Notes under the pieces: model-generated
Databases searched by the model: none
What the model saw: only the letters and a program-made list of their open reading frames with translations
What the model was told of the DNA's origin: nothing
Translations under genes and position numbers: made by a program
Shown: in pieces, positions 16,921-26,085 of the stretch
How positions within the stretch are numbered: the stretch's first letter is position 1
Layout: each line of letters begins with the position of its first letter
Source of the DNA: Coptodactyla brooksi
Lineage: Eukaryota > Arthropoda > Insecta > Coleoptera > Scarabaeidae
Length of the DNA: 26,180 nucleotides
Direction: 5' to 3'
Assembly (NCBI GenBank): GCA_033557675.1
Contig: JAWQRM010000224.1
Span: 1-26,180, forward strand

Positions 16921-17983
16921 TATGATACTAAATTACATGTAAATATGTTAAATTTCTTTCTACTTTTATGATAAAAAAGTTTGGATATTGCAGAACTGGC
17001 TATGTAGTAAGTTGATCCCCTTTATACTTTCCAGCACGGAAATCACGTGAAAAGACTAAGGTTGAAGCGTCAAGCGGTAAACAGTTGTCGATACGGAAAG
17101 TCCAGCTTAAGCCCAGGTCACTATCAAGGTTTTCCGAGAAAATCCTCACCTACGAAACTTCTTCCTGCACCGTATCGATCCGCTTGCCTCCAGAAACCAT
17201 TCTTAAAAAAAACGGAGTACCTTAGCTCAAACATTGCAACCTTTATTGCAGAATTCTTCTACAAAAAGATTTAGAAAATTAAACGAGAAGAATTTCATAA
17301 CCTTATTGTATCCTCTTAGCGCATACTTCTAAAATAAGTTCATTTATTTTTTTAGAAACAGCTCGAACTATGAAATCTAATAGTTGTATCAGAGAGATAC
17401 GCTTACTTCTTCACTAAAACTTCAAAGTACGTACTTAGGTCAAACATTGATGTTATATACTTTTGACAAGTAATGCATATAAAACACTTACTTCAATCAA
17501 CTAAATCAATTTAAAGGAAAAAAGGCATGAAAGAACGTGAAATATTAGGAATCGCCATAAATAATCTCGTTTTTTTTTAAATTTTAAATGCATTGCCATA
17601 CATACACCAGTATTTAACTTAATGCAACACAACCTATATTTTAGTGACATGTATTGATATTTAGTAAGCTTATTATTTAATTCTGAAAACACTAGGTAAA
17701 CCCTACAAAAATAGAAGAACAATGTATAAATAAGGTCCATATTACGAAAAAAATATATTTAGAGAGAATATTTTATTACAGCGCAACTCGACATGAGTCA
17801 TAGTGCACTACATACTTATCTTCATACACAGTATGACAATTTAATAACAAGAATATTAATTTAAAAAGATACAAGTGACCTCTTTCGAAAGCACCCAAGT
17901 TCATACTAACCGCATGACAGGTTACAAACTCAGGTTACAAGCCATTTAAATGTCGATAAAAATCGTGTTGATGTCAAAACATA
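16921..17983. other. No gene supported
   Basis: A 75-codon plus-strand frame (17047-17274) is rich in basic and Ser/Pro residues but has no family signature. The rest is AT-rich with no terminal repeats found. Confidence 0.4.
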
Positions 17984-18912
17984 ATGGAACAATGAGCAAA
18001 TATTAATTTTTGTTTTAATTTGGAAAAAATTTGCTGACATACGAATCGATGAAAATGTGTATGGTCATGATCCAATCGTTTTAAAAATGGCCGTGAAGAT
18101 TTAAATGATGATGAAAGAAGGTCGTCCAGACAGAAAAAAATGTGCTGAATTGGTAGAAAAAATCCGTTAGATGATTGCTGTTGCCGGATGTTTTACTGTG
18201 AGAATGTTGGCTGAAGAATTAAAAATAAGTAGAGAAACTGTTCGTCAAATTTTAACCCAAGATTTGGGAAAAAAAGTTTGTGCACGTTTTGTCCCACATG
18301 CTTTGAATGACGACCAAAAAATTGTTCGTGACCCAGAAAATTACCCAGATTTTCTTGATTCAATCATAACTGGCGATGAAACATGGTGCTTTAACTATCA
18401 TCAAGAAACTAGGCGTCAATCTGCAGAATGGAAGTCGAAAGGTGAGCTAAAGCAGAAAGAAATGCGTTTTCAGAAGTCAAGAATCAAGACAATGTTGATT
18501 ATTTTTTATAGAATTTATTTCACAAGGTAAAACTGTCAATGGAAAATATTATCTAGCAGTTTAACATCGTTTGTGGTAAAGAACTGTACGTGTTAGGCCT
18601 GAATATCCAGTTGGAAAACAGGTATTTTTATTGTATGATAATGTACCGCCACATACGACTTTAAAAGTTCGTGGATTTTTAACTAAAAAAATATCTGTGT
18701 CATTGACCAACCCACCGTAATCGCCTGATATATCATCGTGTAACTGAAAATTGCGATGAAAGGATTATTTTATGATAATATTTCAGCCATTCAAGCAGCT
18801 GTGACATAGGTACTAAAGGCAATTCCTAAGGATGAACATACAAAAATCTATGCACGCATTGGTTCATCGTGCTAGAAAGTGTATTGAGTTAAATGGAACC
18901 TATTTTGAATAA
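17984..18912 (+). pseudogene. Mariner (DD34D) transposase of a second lineage, dead
   Basis: A transposase of the type often mislabelled SETMAR in insect annotations. The ATG at 17984 gives MEQ-stop; broken frames then show ANINFCFNLEK and NGREDLNDDE. From 18175 a 119-codon stretch is intact: GCFTVRMLAEELKISRETVR, QILTQDLGKKVCARFVPHAL, a deletion of about 12 residues, YPDFLDSIITGDETWCFNYH (first Asp kept) and RRQSAEWKSKGE. After stops and shifts come FISQGKTVNGKYYLAV, VRPEYP, FLLYDNVPPHT (second Asp kept) and LTNPP-stop-SPDISSCN, where the third Asp is Asn. The C-terminus is ELNGTYFE-stop at 18912. TIRs were not found with confidence. Confidence 0.9.
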
Positions 18913-19893
18913 AAAAGATTTTTAAACATAATTCAATGTGTTTTTTATATACCTAAAAATTCTCATTATTACATTGTCATGCTGTGTATGACTTTTAAAT
19001 ATTACGCATTAATTTCAAGTGGAATTTGATCTTAACAAATCATTTTGTTGGAAACTAATTTCAATATATAAAAAATTATAATAGGTTAAAAAATTCATGC
19101 GTAGGTCTGGGCAAATAATTATTGTAAAACCGCAAGTAAATTAGCCACCCTTGGGTGAGTTACGACTGGTGCCACTCTACTAATATCGTAGTATCCCAGG
19201 AGAGTAGCACTAAGCAAAATGAGCAGCTCAACACACCGGAAAGGAGGAGGTAGAACATTCGCCATACGCGTTTCTAGTTACATCACCAGTTAAACAAATA
19301 CCTAATTACCTTAATGTAATTTCCTATTTTCTCCCTCCGATTCCCGAGTACCTCGTATGCTCCCCGCATCTCTACAGCGATTCTTTGTCTCAACCCTCCT
19401 GTTCCAAAGAAAAGGTTAGATCCTTATTCTTCCTCCGATAAGGAATAATAAGGTCCTACCTTTTTCTCTGTTTAGAAAGGAAAGATTATACACTATAATT
19501 TTTTTCTTACCTGAAAGAAAAAAAAAATAAAAAAAATTAAAAAATGAATGAAAGATGCACACGAAGTACATATATGACTTTCGTGTAGAAAATACTTATT
19601 GTGTTAGTAATTAGGAAAGCTGATTAGATGTATATCTAATTGTTATCAGTTGAAATTAGTAGTAAAAAGTTGCAGTTAGTAATTGTAGTCTTTGCAAGTA
19701 GTTTCTAATGATAACAATTGCTTGAGGGTAGTAAAATATTACAGCCACTGGACGTCGAATCTACGTCCATTTTTGTTTTTTTTTCGAGACTACATGAAGT
19801 AAATTGAAAGTGAAAATACAAAAGAAAAGGTTATTTTCAATTTAAAAGTAGAAACATTCATCATATGTAGCAGCCATATAGGCATATATGCAG
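18913..19893. other. No gene supported; possible repeat 19140-19290 and polypurine/pyrimidine tract
   Basis: 19140-19290 is GC-richer, with 'gtagtatcccaggagagtag' and 'ccggaaaggaggaggtagaa'; it resembles a retroelement UTR but is not identified. 19330-19500 is C/T-rich. 19500-19550 is A-rich. Confidence 0.35.
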
Positions 19894-20012
19894 TTACAAT
19901 TTTAAAAGTAACTTCATAGTTCTTTCTTTCTTTATGAGGTCACCTAACAGCATCTCCATTGTTTATATTTATTACCTTGCGAGTTCATTTATCGTCCAAT
20001 ATAATTTGATTA
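19894..20012 (+). repeat. Dispersed repeat, copy 1 (unknown family)
   Basis: Aligns with 22760-22890. Shared strings include ACAATTYTAAAAG, TTTATGA..TCACCTAA, TCTCCAT/TTTCCAT, TTTATTAC.TTGCGAG/TTAGCGAG and TTATC.TC.A. About two thirds of positions agree by eye. Non-coding; no terminal repeats seen. Confidence 0.55.
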
Positions 20013-20700
20013 AAATTCAGCAGCTAAACGTACAGATGTAATAAATTTTAATTTAGCCGTCCATGAAACACTTTTTTAATAACCTACCCGAACCCAAAAC
20101 GAAGACAGGTAGAAAAAGGTAGGTTTGACGGAGGTTGGAAGAAAATACCACCGAAAATTGCCCCCAACTAGTTACAAGGAGCAACCCGAAAGATAAAACC
20201 ATTCCAACAAAGCAGTTGAAATTATCGACAAAGCCGTTCAAGCCCAAATTCCATTTGGCATGTAACAAGATTGTTTAAGTCAATTGATGAAAGTCAAAGA
20301 CAAAATCATCAATATCTACCCAATTCTAGTAAATAACGTCACTGCGGTGCACAATAATTAACTAACATGGTAAGAAGACAAAAATAAGATTCGTTTCGGC
20401 GATTTAAAAGACTTTAACAATAAGAGCAGTTATAAATGTACGCAACCAATTTAATTCTTACTGCTTTGAATAAATTTTTTATAAAGCTTATGCAGTTGAC
20501 GACATTCGCTTATTATAATCAAAATACAAAATGCTCTAAAATATCTAGAGCATGCGTTAAAAAAGGGTGGTTATTCGATTAAATCAATTAAACTCACTAA
20601 TTTACATAACGTTACAGCGAGGGTTAATATTTATTATTATTAACGTTACGCTGGAATGTACGGTAAAGATATGATAATAATGAGTCAACTCTCTCTTCTA
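20013..20700. other. No gene supported
   Basis: The plus strand near 20200-20270 reads SNKAVEIIDKAVQAQIPFGM, a possible trace of a retroelement ORF1 but too short to place. An imperfect hairpin (CAGCGAGGGTTAATA against TATTAACGTTACGCTG) lies at about 20614-20654. Confidence 0.35.
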
Positions 20701-20710
20701 AGCATAAGGT

Positions 20711-20748
20711 TATATAAATAGTGGGTAGACTGTATAGCTTTTTCACTT
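20711..20748 (+). promoter_or_regulatory. Possible core promoter: TATA box plus initiator-like TCACTT
   Basis: TATATAAATA at 20711-20720 is a strong TATA box, with TCACTT (arthropod initiator TCAKTY with one change) at 20743-20748, giving TATA-to-start spacing near 32. No downstream ORF or RNA is recognised, so it may be chance in AT-rich DNA or the promoter of an unrecognised transcript. Confidence 0.2.
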
Positions 20749-20875
20749 TATTTTCATTTAGCACATTTCACATTTCAGATCGAAAAAAAAGTATGACAAA
20801 AAGACTATAAAATGAGTATGTAAAACATTAAAACCATACGTATAATGTTATTTATATAATAATTAATTAAATTCA

Positions 20876-20907
20876 AATTATGCATTATTTTAAAATAATG
20901 CATAATT
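20876..20907. repeat. Perfect 32-bp palindrome, no spacer
   Basis: The half-site AATTATGCATTATTTT is mirrored exactly with no loop. It contains ATGCAT and ATTA cores on both strands. Confidence 0.92.
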
Positions 20908-21283
20908 ATCTACAATGGACATAATCAGTTATAATATTTGAGAAAATTATTATTCTTTTATTACCTAAGTCTACATTTCTCATTTAGAACAAAACTATTC
21001 ATTGATATTTCAACTATTGCAACCGAAATTATTATTATTATTTCTGTTTACTACCTGGTATGAGGTATAATTCATATAAAATAATTCGAATTATGTTTTT
21101 ACGTACTCAATAAGAAGTATTAAATTAAATTAAGTTTATTGTAGTTTCAAATACAAAACGTAGAAATACTTTGCTTTATAAATACTGGTGGAAAGCAATT
21201 GCACCATTTAACAAAGGGGTGCAGTCGTTTGATTATTTCGAATGGTAAAAACAAGATGATGACTTTCTGAAGAGTGGGATAGT

Positions 21284-21340
21284 CCCTAGTACGGCTCATA
21301 TGATAAGAGCACCTGCCATGAAAGTGTACTCAAATCCACA
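21284..21340 (+). repeat. tRNA-like fragment, possible further SINE head
   Basis: ACGGCTCATATGATAAGAGC (21291-21310) resembles an A-box/D-arm (family TGGCTCAGATGGTAGAGC), with CACCTGCCATGAAAG and the weak B box ACTCAAATCC (about 21329-21338). The downstream body does not match the SINE family at 10391, so it could be another family or a decayed tRNA. Confidence 0.4.
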
Positions 21341-21405
21341 ATACTACATCAAATACGCTAAATGACCACACACTAATATCTCGACAAACCAGACATTTCC
21401 TTAAT

Positions 21406-21475
21406 AATCACCATTGACCTTTCGTCGACATTCACCTAATTGTTTTGGTGAATGTCGACGTATGTCGTGGTGATT
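21406..21475. repeat. 70-nt hairpin: 14-bp perfect inner arms, 7-bp outer arms
   Basis: CGTCGACATTCACC (21423-21436) and its exact complement (21447-21460) flank a 10-nt loop. AATCACC (21406-21412) and GGTGATT (21469-21475) extend the stem with small bulges between. Confidence 0.88.
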
Positions 21476-21879
21476 AGATTCCTCCTTTCCTTATCCAAAA
21501 GAACCGAAGAAGTTATACTCCAACTTCTCTGATCTCATTCCGAGTACCAAAATACCATTCCTTTATATTAGTTCGGTTTCCAACACAAATTATCGGCCAC
21601 CCAACAAATCACGCACGAACAACTCAAAACAATAGAAAAACTCAACCCATACCTAATTCATTTGGTCCACAGCTCAATGTCTTAACCCTTTTTAAACCAA
21701 AATGAACACATTCGCTTCCTCAAGCGATATTTCAACAAGTGAAAAATGAAAATCAACTCCTTCAAATCCGAATCAATCGTCATCACCAAAAACACTCCAT
21801 CTAAACACCAATCCCAGAGTCATCTTCATGGGTTCTTATGATTCGTTTCTAGCAGTGAGTCACTCTACTAAGACCTCTC
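21476..21879. other. No gene seen
   Basis: C/A-rich unrecognised DNA; it may be the 3' end of the minus-strand LINE remnant to its right, but no poly(A)-type tail was found. Confidence 0.4.
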
Positions 21880-22345
21880 TATTTCTATTCTTTCGATGTT
21901 CTACAGATTGGTGCATTTCTTTGCTGTCCCGGTTATCTTTTTCCATTCCTTTCCTTCATCTCCTCCCCTGCACTTCCTCACCGTCTTCCAACATTTTCCA
22001 ATCTCCTTGATTGTGCTTCAATGTCTTTCACTACTTGCTCCCTTCACGTCGTTTTGGGCCTTCCTCTAGGTTAGGGTTTTGTGGATTTCCAGCCGCTTGT
22101 CCTTTTAATTGCAGATTCAGGACCTGTTCTCTGCACATGTCCTATCCACCTCAACCACCGTGCTTTTATCAATTGCACAGTGCCATCGCCATCCGTGGAG
22201 TTCGCATTTCATTATTAATTAACAGTATATATCCTTTATTAGTGTTTTCGGGGCAAACAATTTTCCTAGCATTTTTCCTTCGAATATTCGAAGGTGTTCG
22301 TTCCTCTTTTTCTGTGGGCCTCATCACCTCTATCGCTTAAGTCGT
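21880..22345 (-). pseudogene. LINE ORF2, extreme C-terminus (endonuclease/RT type)
   Basis: The minus strand reads RRKNARKIVCPEN, KGYILLINNEM (family ...RIRYNHEL), then after stops GGHVQRTGPESAIKRTSGWK, the conserved W-x-G-H-V-x-R-M block, and PRGRPKTT-stop-REQVVKDIEA, matching the R-G-R-P-K-T-x-W-x-x-x-V-x-x-D-I signature; the stop replaces Trp. A basic tail follows with several stops. This signature ends the ORF of many insect endonuclease-RT LINEs. No RT catalytic motif is present, so this is only the last 120-140 residues. Plus-strand frames here (21828-22340) are shadows. Confidence 0.75.
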
Positions 22346-22406
22346 CACTGGCCTTCCTACTGGATTGTATATAGTGATGAACAATTCAAACTAAGCATAG
22401 TACAAT

Positions 22407-22465
22407 TAAAATTACTTACATTTTGCCTTGTGTCTATGGTACAAGGTAAAATGTAATTAATTTTA
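22407..22465. repeat. 25-bp inverted repeat, 9-nt loop, two mismatches
   Basis: The left arm (22407-22431, with TTACATTTTGCCTTGT) pairs with 22441-22465 except at two positions; the loop is GTCTATGGT. Its size is near that of a small hairpin precursor, but also of a MITE relic. Confidence 0.88.
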
Positions 22466-22553
22466 GATTCTCCTATTATGTATTTGATTGTATGTTCATT
22501 AGTTCAAAAATGGTATTATTATTTTTAATAAAGATATATTTGATTGATTTGAG

Positions 22554-22650
22554 TGCCATAAAAGCAGAAGGTTGCCGGTTCAATTTCTGGTCGGTGGTCA
22601 ACTTATTTCGTTGTTTAATAAAAGTAATTAATTATTTCATTTCAAATCCA
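22554..22650 (+). repeat. tRNA-derived SINE, copy 3
   Basis: Head truncated: it begins GCCATAAAAGCAGAAGGTTG, with B box GGTTCAATTTC (22577-22587). The body GGTGGTCAACTTATTTCGTT, TGTTTAATAAAAGTAATTAA and TTATTTCATTTCAAATCCAG aligns with copy 1 along its length. The A box is missing or unrecognisable. Confidence 0.72.
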
Positions 22651-22759
22651 GGAAAGGCGTTTATGGAAATCATATTGTATACCAATTGAAGTAAATGAAA
22701 TTTTCTAGGAATATATTATAATAACTATATGCTGTATGGACGAAGTCAAAAATATTTAA

Positions 22760-22890
22760 AACAATTCTAAAGGAATATAATTCTTTTTTTGTTTATGATA
22801 TCACCTAATAATCTTTCCATCATCGTTGAGTGATTGCGTTTATTACTTAGCGAGATTACCTACTTATCCTCGAAACATAGTTTAATTTTT
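22760..22890 (+). repeat. Dispersed repeat, copy 2 (unknown family)
   Basis: Partner of 19894-20012 in the same orientation. It lies between SINE copy 3 and the hammerhead/tRNA unit. Confidence 0.55.
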
Positions 22891-22983
22891 AATTTTCTAA
22901 AAGTATTAAATTTTTTTTGGCCAGATTTGGTAACATTTTTGTAATTGGCCAGATATCAATGTTCAATATTTATAATTAGAAAG

Positions 22984-23022
22984 TGTTGGAACAAGATATA
23001 GTATGGGTCACTTGTTCTAACA
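22984..23022. repeat. 12-bp inverted repeat, 15-nt loop
   Basis: TGTTGGAACAAG faces CTTGTTCTAACA with one mismatch, 30 bp before the hammerhead-like unit. Confidence 0.75.
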
Positions 23023-23053
23023 TGACACATATCTAACCTATTTGCTTATATCT

Positions 23054-23115
23054 TCTGTCTTTCATCTCTCCTGATGAGGCTAATTAGGTTAACGAAACGT
23101 GCGTCCAGCATAAAC
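23054..23115 (+). ncRNA. Hammerhead-ribozyme-like core, copy C (best core)
   Basis: CTGATGA (23071-23077) and CGAAAC (23093-23098) are both exact. Between them GGCTAATTAGGTTAAC forms an imperfect stem II with G-C closure. After GAAAC, GTGCGTC gives a minimal stem III (A-U, C-G, G-C around a 2-nt loop) and a GTC cleavage triplet (23103-23105). Upstream CTTTCATC matches copies A and B. Stem I does not pair: the bases flanking the core are C and C. The box order fits a type I hammerhead with a very short stem III, as described in Penelope-like elements and retrozymes. Activity is doubtful. Confidence 0.5.
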
Positions 23116-23120
23116 TTTTA

Positions 23121-23183
23121 GGTTTTGGTGTAGTGGTAGCATTGTTTATCTTTATTGCTAACCAATGGTTCGAAAATCCACAA
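23121..23183 (+). ncRNA. tRNA-like module following hammerhead copy C
   Basis: TTTTGGTGTAGTGGTAGCAT (A-box-like, 23123-23142) and GGTTCGAAAATCC (B-box-like, 23167-23179, slightly long) are spaced about 30 nt apart. The module starts 24 nt after GAAAC, against 25 nt in copy B. The head recalls Gly-type D arms (TGGTGTAGTGGTAG). No plausible acceptor stem, so it is a pol III-type module or decayed tRNA rather than a tRNA gene. Confidence 0.5.
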
Positions 23184-25058
23184 TTTCCATAAGTTTCTTG
23201 TCGTTTCCTTATTCATTGATATAAAAAGTACTAAGTAAACAGACTATTAGCAGTCGTTTATTATTTGCGTAATATATTGCAGTGGTACATCTGCAAGTTT
23301 ATTCAGTAATGTTGAATATTTTGTTCGTCGGAAGGCATGGGTCGGTAATCGGAGTGAAAGATGAAAAATGGCCCCCTTCTTATGTTTCATAGCGCACCGA
23401 AATCTGATACAAAATCTTTAGAATTGAAAAGCGTTCTTTCGGAGGAATTTGATAGTTCGTTGTTGGGTCTTGAAATTGTGAAAAACAGACGTGATCATTA
23501 TACCTTTCGTCGGGCTATCTCCGAGTCGTGCTTTTCTCCTCTCATTTGTGAACAGGAAAGACCATACCCACAATTGTTTTTTGAAAATCGTACGTATATT
23601 TGCGTAGTACGTGACATATTACGTTACTGAAACAACATGGGAAATACATATTCTCATAAGTTCATTACAGTACAGGCAAACTAATTTATACAATCAAAAT
23701 TATGATTCTATGATTATACTTTAAGTACATTTTCATCAAAAAAAATACAAAAAACTAGGAAATATCTGAAAACGGCTGAATAAAAAGATACCAATATCTT
23801 AGCAAAGTAAAGGTATATTGATGTGCGTGACCAATATTGCCATAAAATGATTGCAACATGACAACTTGCAATAGAATTACAATAAAATACTATTCCGTTA
23901 TAATTCCACACTAAAACAAAAAGTTCCAAATCTAACACGACAGAGGGCTGGACTATGTAGGCAGAAAACATAGTGTGAAACTGTTATATGGTAATCTAGA
24001 GGAAGGCGGCAATGATGCCATAAACGCGAGATTTTGGACTTGCAAGTGGGGTAGTAAACATGACCATATAGTCCTAGCTTACATTGCCAACCATTAAGGA
24101 CCGTGTTAATCTCTTTTGAAGTACACGTACTCATGTCGGATTGAATAACTTCAAAGTTTATAGTTTAAGATAAAAGTTAGATTTCACACTTATGTTTATT
24201 TACACTTTTATGATAATTATATATACTGTATTTATTTAGGTTTATTTTTAGCTTTCTTAACCGCTTTCTATAGAAAATAAGCTATCTAATGTAACGTTAG
24301 AGTGGTAAGATATCAACGCAGTGTGGTATACAAAATAAGAACGTTACAAGCTCCACTGTCGACGAGAAAACGGAAGAGGGGGAAAGAGAGAAATCCGGGC
24401 GGATTGTGACTTTCTTAAAATTAAATCGGGAATTTACTGCTTTAAGCTTTATTGTTTCTCCGGAACGAACCTAACATCCTCTCAGACGGATTTAAAGAAT
24501 ATTTTTTATAAAATCGAGTACATATTACAAATCAACGAGAATGGAAGCTTTTACGCTTTTTAGCCGTACGTGCTCAATTGACATTGATTTCATGTTCCTT
24601 AGAGAGGCAATATAAAAGATATCGAATAGTTCTTAAGCATTAAAATTGAAGCATTATTATTTTAGTCATTATATTGATCTGGTGCACAAGATGTTTGGAA
24701 TTAATACAATCTACATAGATTTCATGATTACAATATATTAACATAATTGTGCATTTCCTTATTTTTAAGAAACATTACCCTATATGAATATTCTCACTAT
24801 GGCTAAGGACTGTTCTAGTTTTACATTAAAAACCGTTTTGTGAATGCATCCTTTCACTTTGGCCTTATTGTATTGTATCAATATTGTTTTAGCTTAGCAT
24901 CTTTTTACCTTTATTTTGTGTAATAGTGGCTTATACACAATCTAAACTCGCAAACATCTCTTGCATTACCACCCTAAGTGTTCTGTTCGGTTATCGTTGT
25001 ACACTCAGTAGTAGCCCCACAAACGCATATTGAGAGAGCCTCAAGCACATAACCGCAT
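23184..25058. other. No gene supported
   Basis: An open frame of 89 codons (23361-23630, plus) and minus-strand frames at 23714-23971 and 23898-24134 have no recognisable motifs. 24350-24500 is GC-richer with purine runs and looks unique. The rest is AT-rich, without terminal repeats or RNA signals that I can see. Confidence 0.4.
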
Positions 25059-25460
25059 ATGAAATAAAAAAAATAATAGAAACTCAAAAACAAACACCGA
25101 AACATAATAAAGGCTATAAGAGGCCTGGACGTTAACTCCATAAAGAAAAAGGTTCACGCGAACAATTTAATTATAACGAAAGGCGACAAAGGCAATATAA
25201 TTGTATAATTTCATGGTAAATTCATGAAAATAGACGCAGCACAGAAATAAAAAAATGCAAGAGTTTATCAAAAACAGCAGCATTATACCAGAACGCATAA
25301 AATACCGGCTAATAAGCATGAATGCCAGAAACCCAAATGTACAAGGCTTGCCGAAAATTCAGAAAAAGAACACTCCTATCCGGTCCTTCGTCAATTTCAC
25401 CACAGCACCCGCATACAAAATATCAAAAAATATATACAAATATGTATCATCGGTGGTATG
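25059..25460 (+). pseudogene. Penelope-like element reverse transcriptase, N-terminal fragment
   Basis: In one frame: VNSIKKKVHANNLIITKGDK then GNIIV and a stop. After a gap and frame change: MQEFIKNSSIIPERIKYRLI, SMNARNPNVQGLPKIQKKNT, PIRSFVNFTTAPAYKISKNI. These match the Penelope-type blocks NLIITKADKGNT-V-V-I and Y-G-L-P-K-I-H-K-x-x-x-P-I-R-P-I-V (first RT domains). The catalytic Y-x-D-D region and the GIY-YIG endonuclease are absent because the sequence switches to piggyBac at about 25455. The fragment has one in-frame break and Gln/Ser changes in the L-P-K-I-H-K and I-R-P blocks. Confidence 0.75.
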
Positions 25461-25547
25461 ATTTTCAACCTCAGAAGTCTCTTCATCGTCGGATCCATTT
25501 GCATCTACCTCCGCTATTTCTTCATCAGATAGAAATCGCCTCGCCAT
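25455..25547 (-). pseudogene. piggyBac-like transposase, first 30 codons only
   Basis: The ATG at 25547 starts MARRFLSDEEIAEVDANGSD, then DEETSEVENH, the acidic N-terminus of a piggyBac-like transposase. It matches the copy at 6365 residue for residue apart from a few changes, and unlike that copy retains the start codon. The open frame continues to 25359, but residues beyond SEVEN are read from antisense Penelope sequence. The catalytic domain is absent. Confidence 0.8.
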
Positions 25548-25992
25548 TATTTATGATGTTGCTTGTTCAACGCTGTATATAAAGAAACTGAAGTGTGCTG
25601 TCCGCGCTCCTTATTTATATGATATATTAGTATGCACGCACAGACATGCGCAAATATATTCGCATATTATTGGATATTCGACCAGTATGAATGCATAATC
25701 TTGTTGGTTGCTATGTAGTTATAATACACTTATAGTATTTATATAAATAAGGTTAAAAATAATATTATATAAAGTCAAATAAATATAAATAGTTTTTGGT
25801 CATAATGATCCAAGGGTATACGTCTTGTTTAAAAAATTTAATACTAGTTTCTTGTAAAAACTCTTTTGCAATATTTTACTTTACGCTCCAGCAAGCAGTC
25901 ACAAAATCTTAGAAAGAAATAATGAAAGATAGAAAAGTTATAGAACCTGAAAATCCGTTTTTGGTCATATTTACCCGAGGAGCACCGCAGGG
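25455..25992 (-). mobile_element. piggyBac element copy 2, 5' end with TTAA
   Basis: The tip (complement CCCTGCGGTGCTCCTCGGGT) is at 25992, flanked by TTAA at 25993-25996. The 445-bp leader and the first coding codons match copy 1 (6290-6751). Homology stops at about 25455, where Penelope-like sequence begins, so this copy is cut about 30 codons into the transposase. Confidence 0.87.
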
Positions 25993-26085
25993 TTAAGAAG
26001 TGAACGTGGGTTGGTGGTATTATGTCATTTCGATCGCTGAATAGAGGATACACGGGATGGGAATCAAGCACTTCCTGTATCTATA

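Noticed and set aside
17900..19000. TIRs for the third mariner (CATGACAGG / GTCATGCTG pieces)
   Set aside because: Only 6-7 bp of complementarity, poorly placed; not enough to define ends.
23361..23630. 89-codon plus-strand gene
   Set aside because: No recognisable domain or flanking gene signals; could be chance, so left as unassigned spacer.
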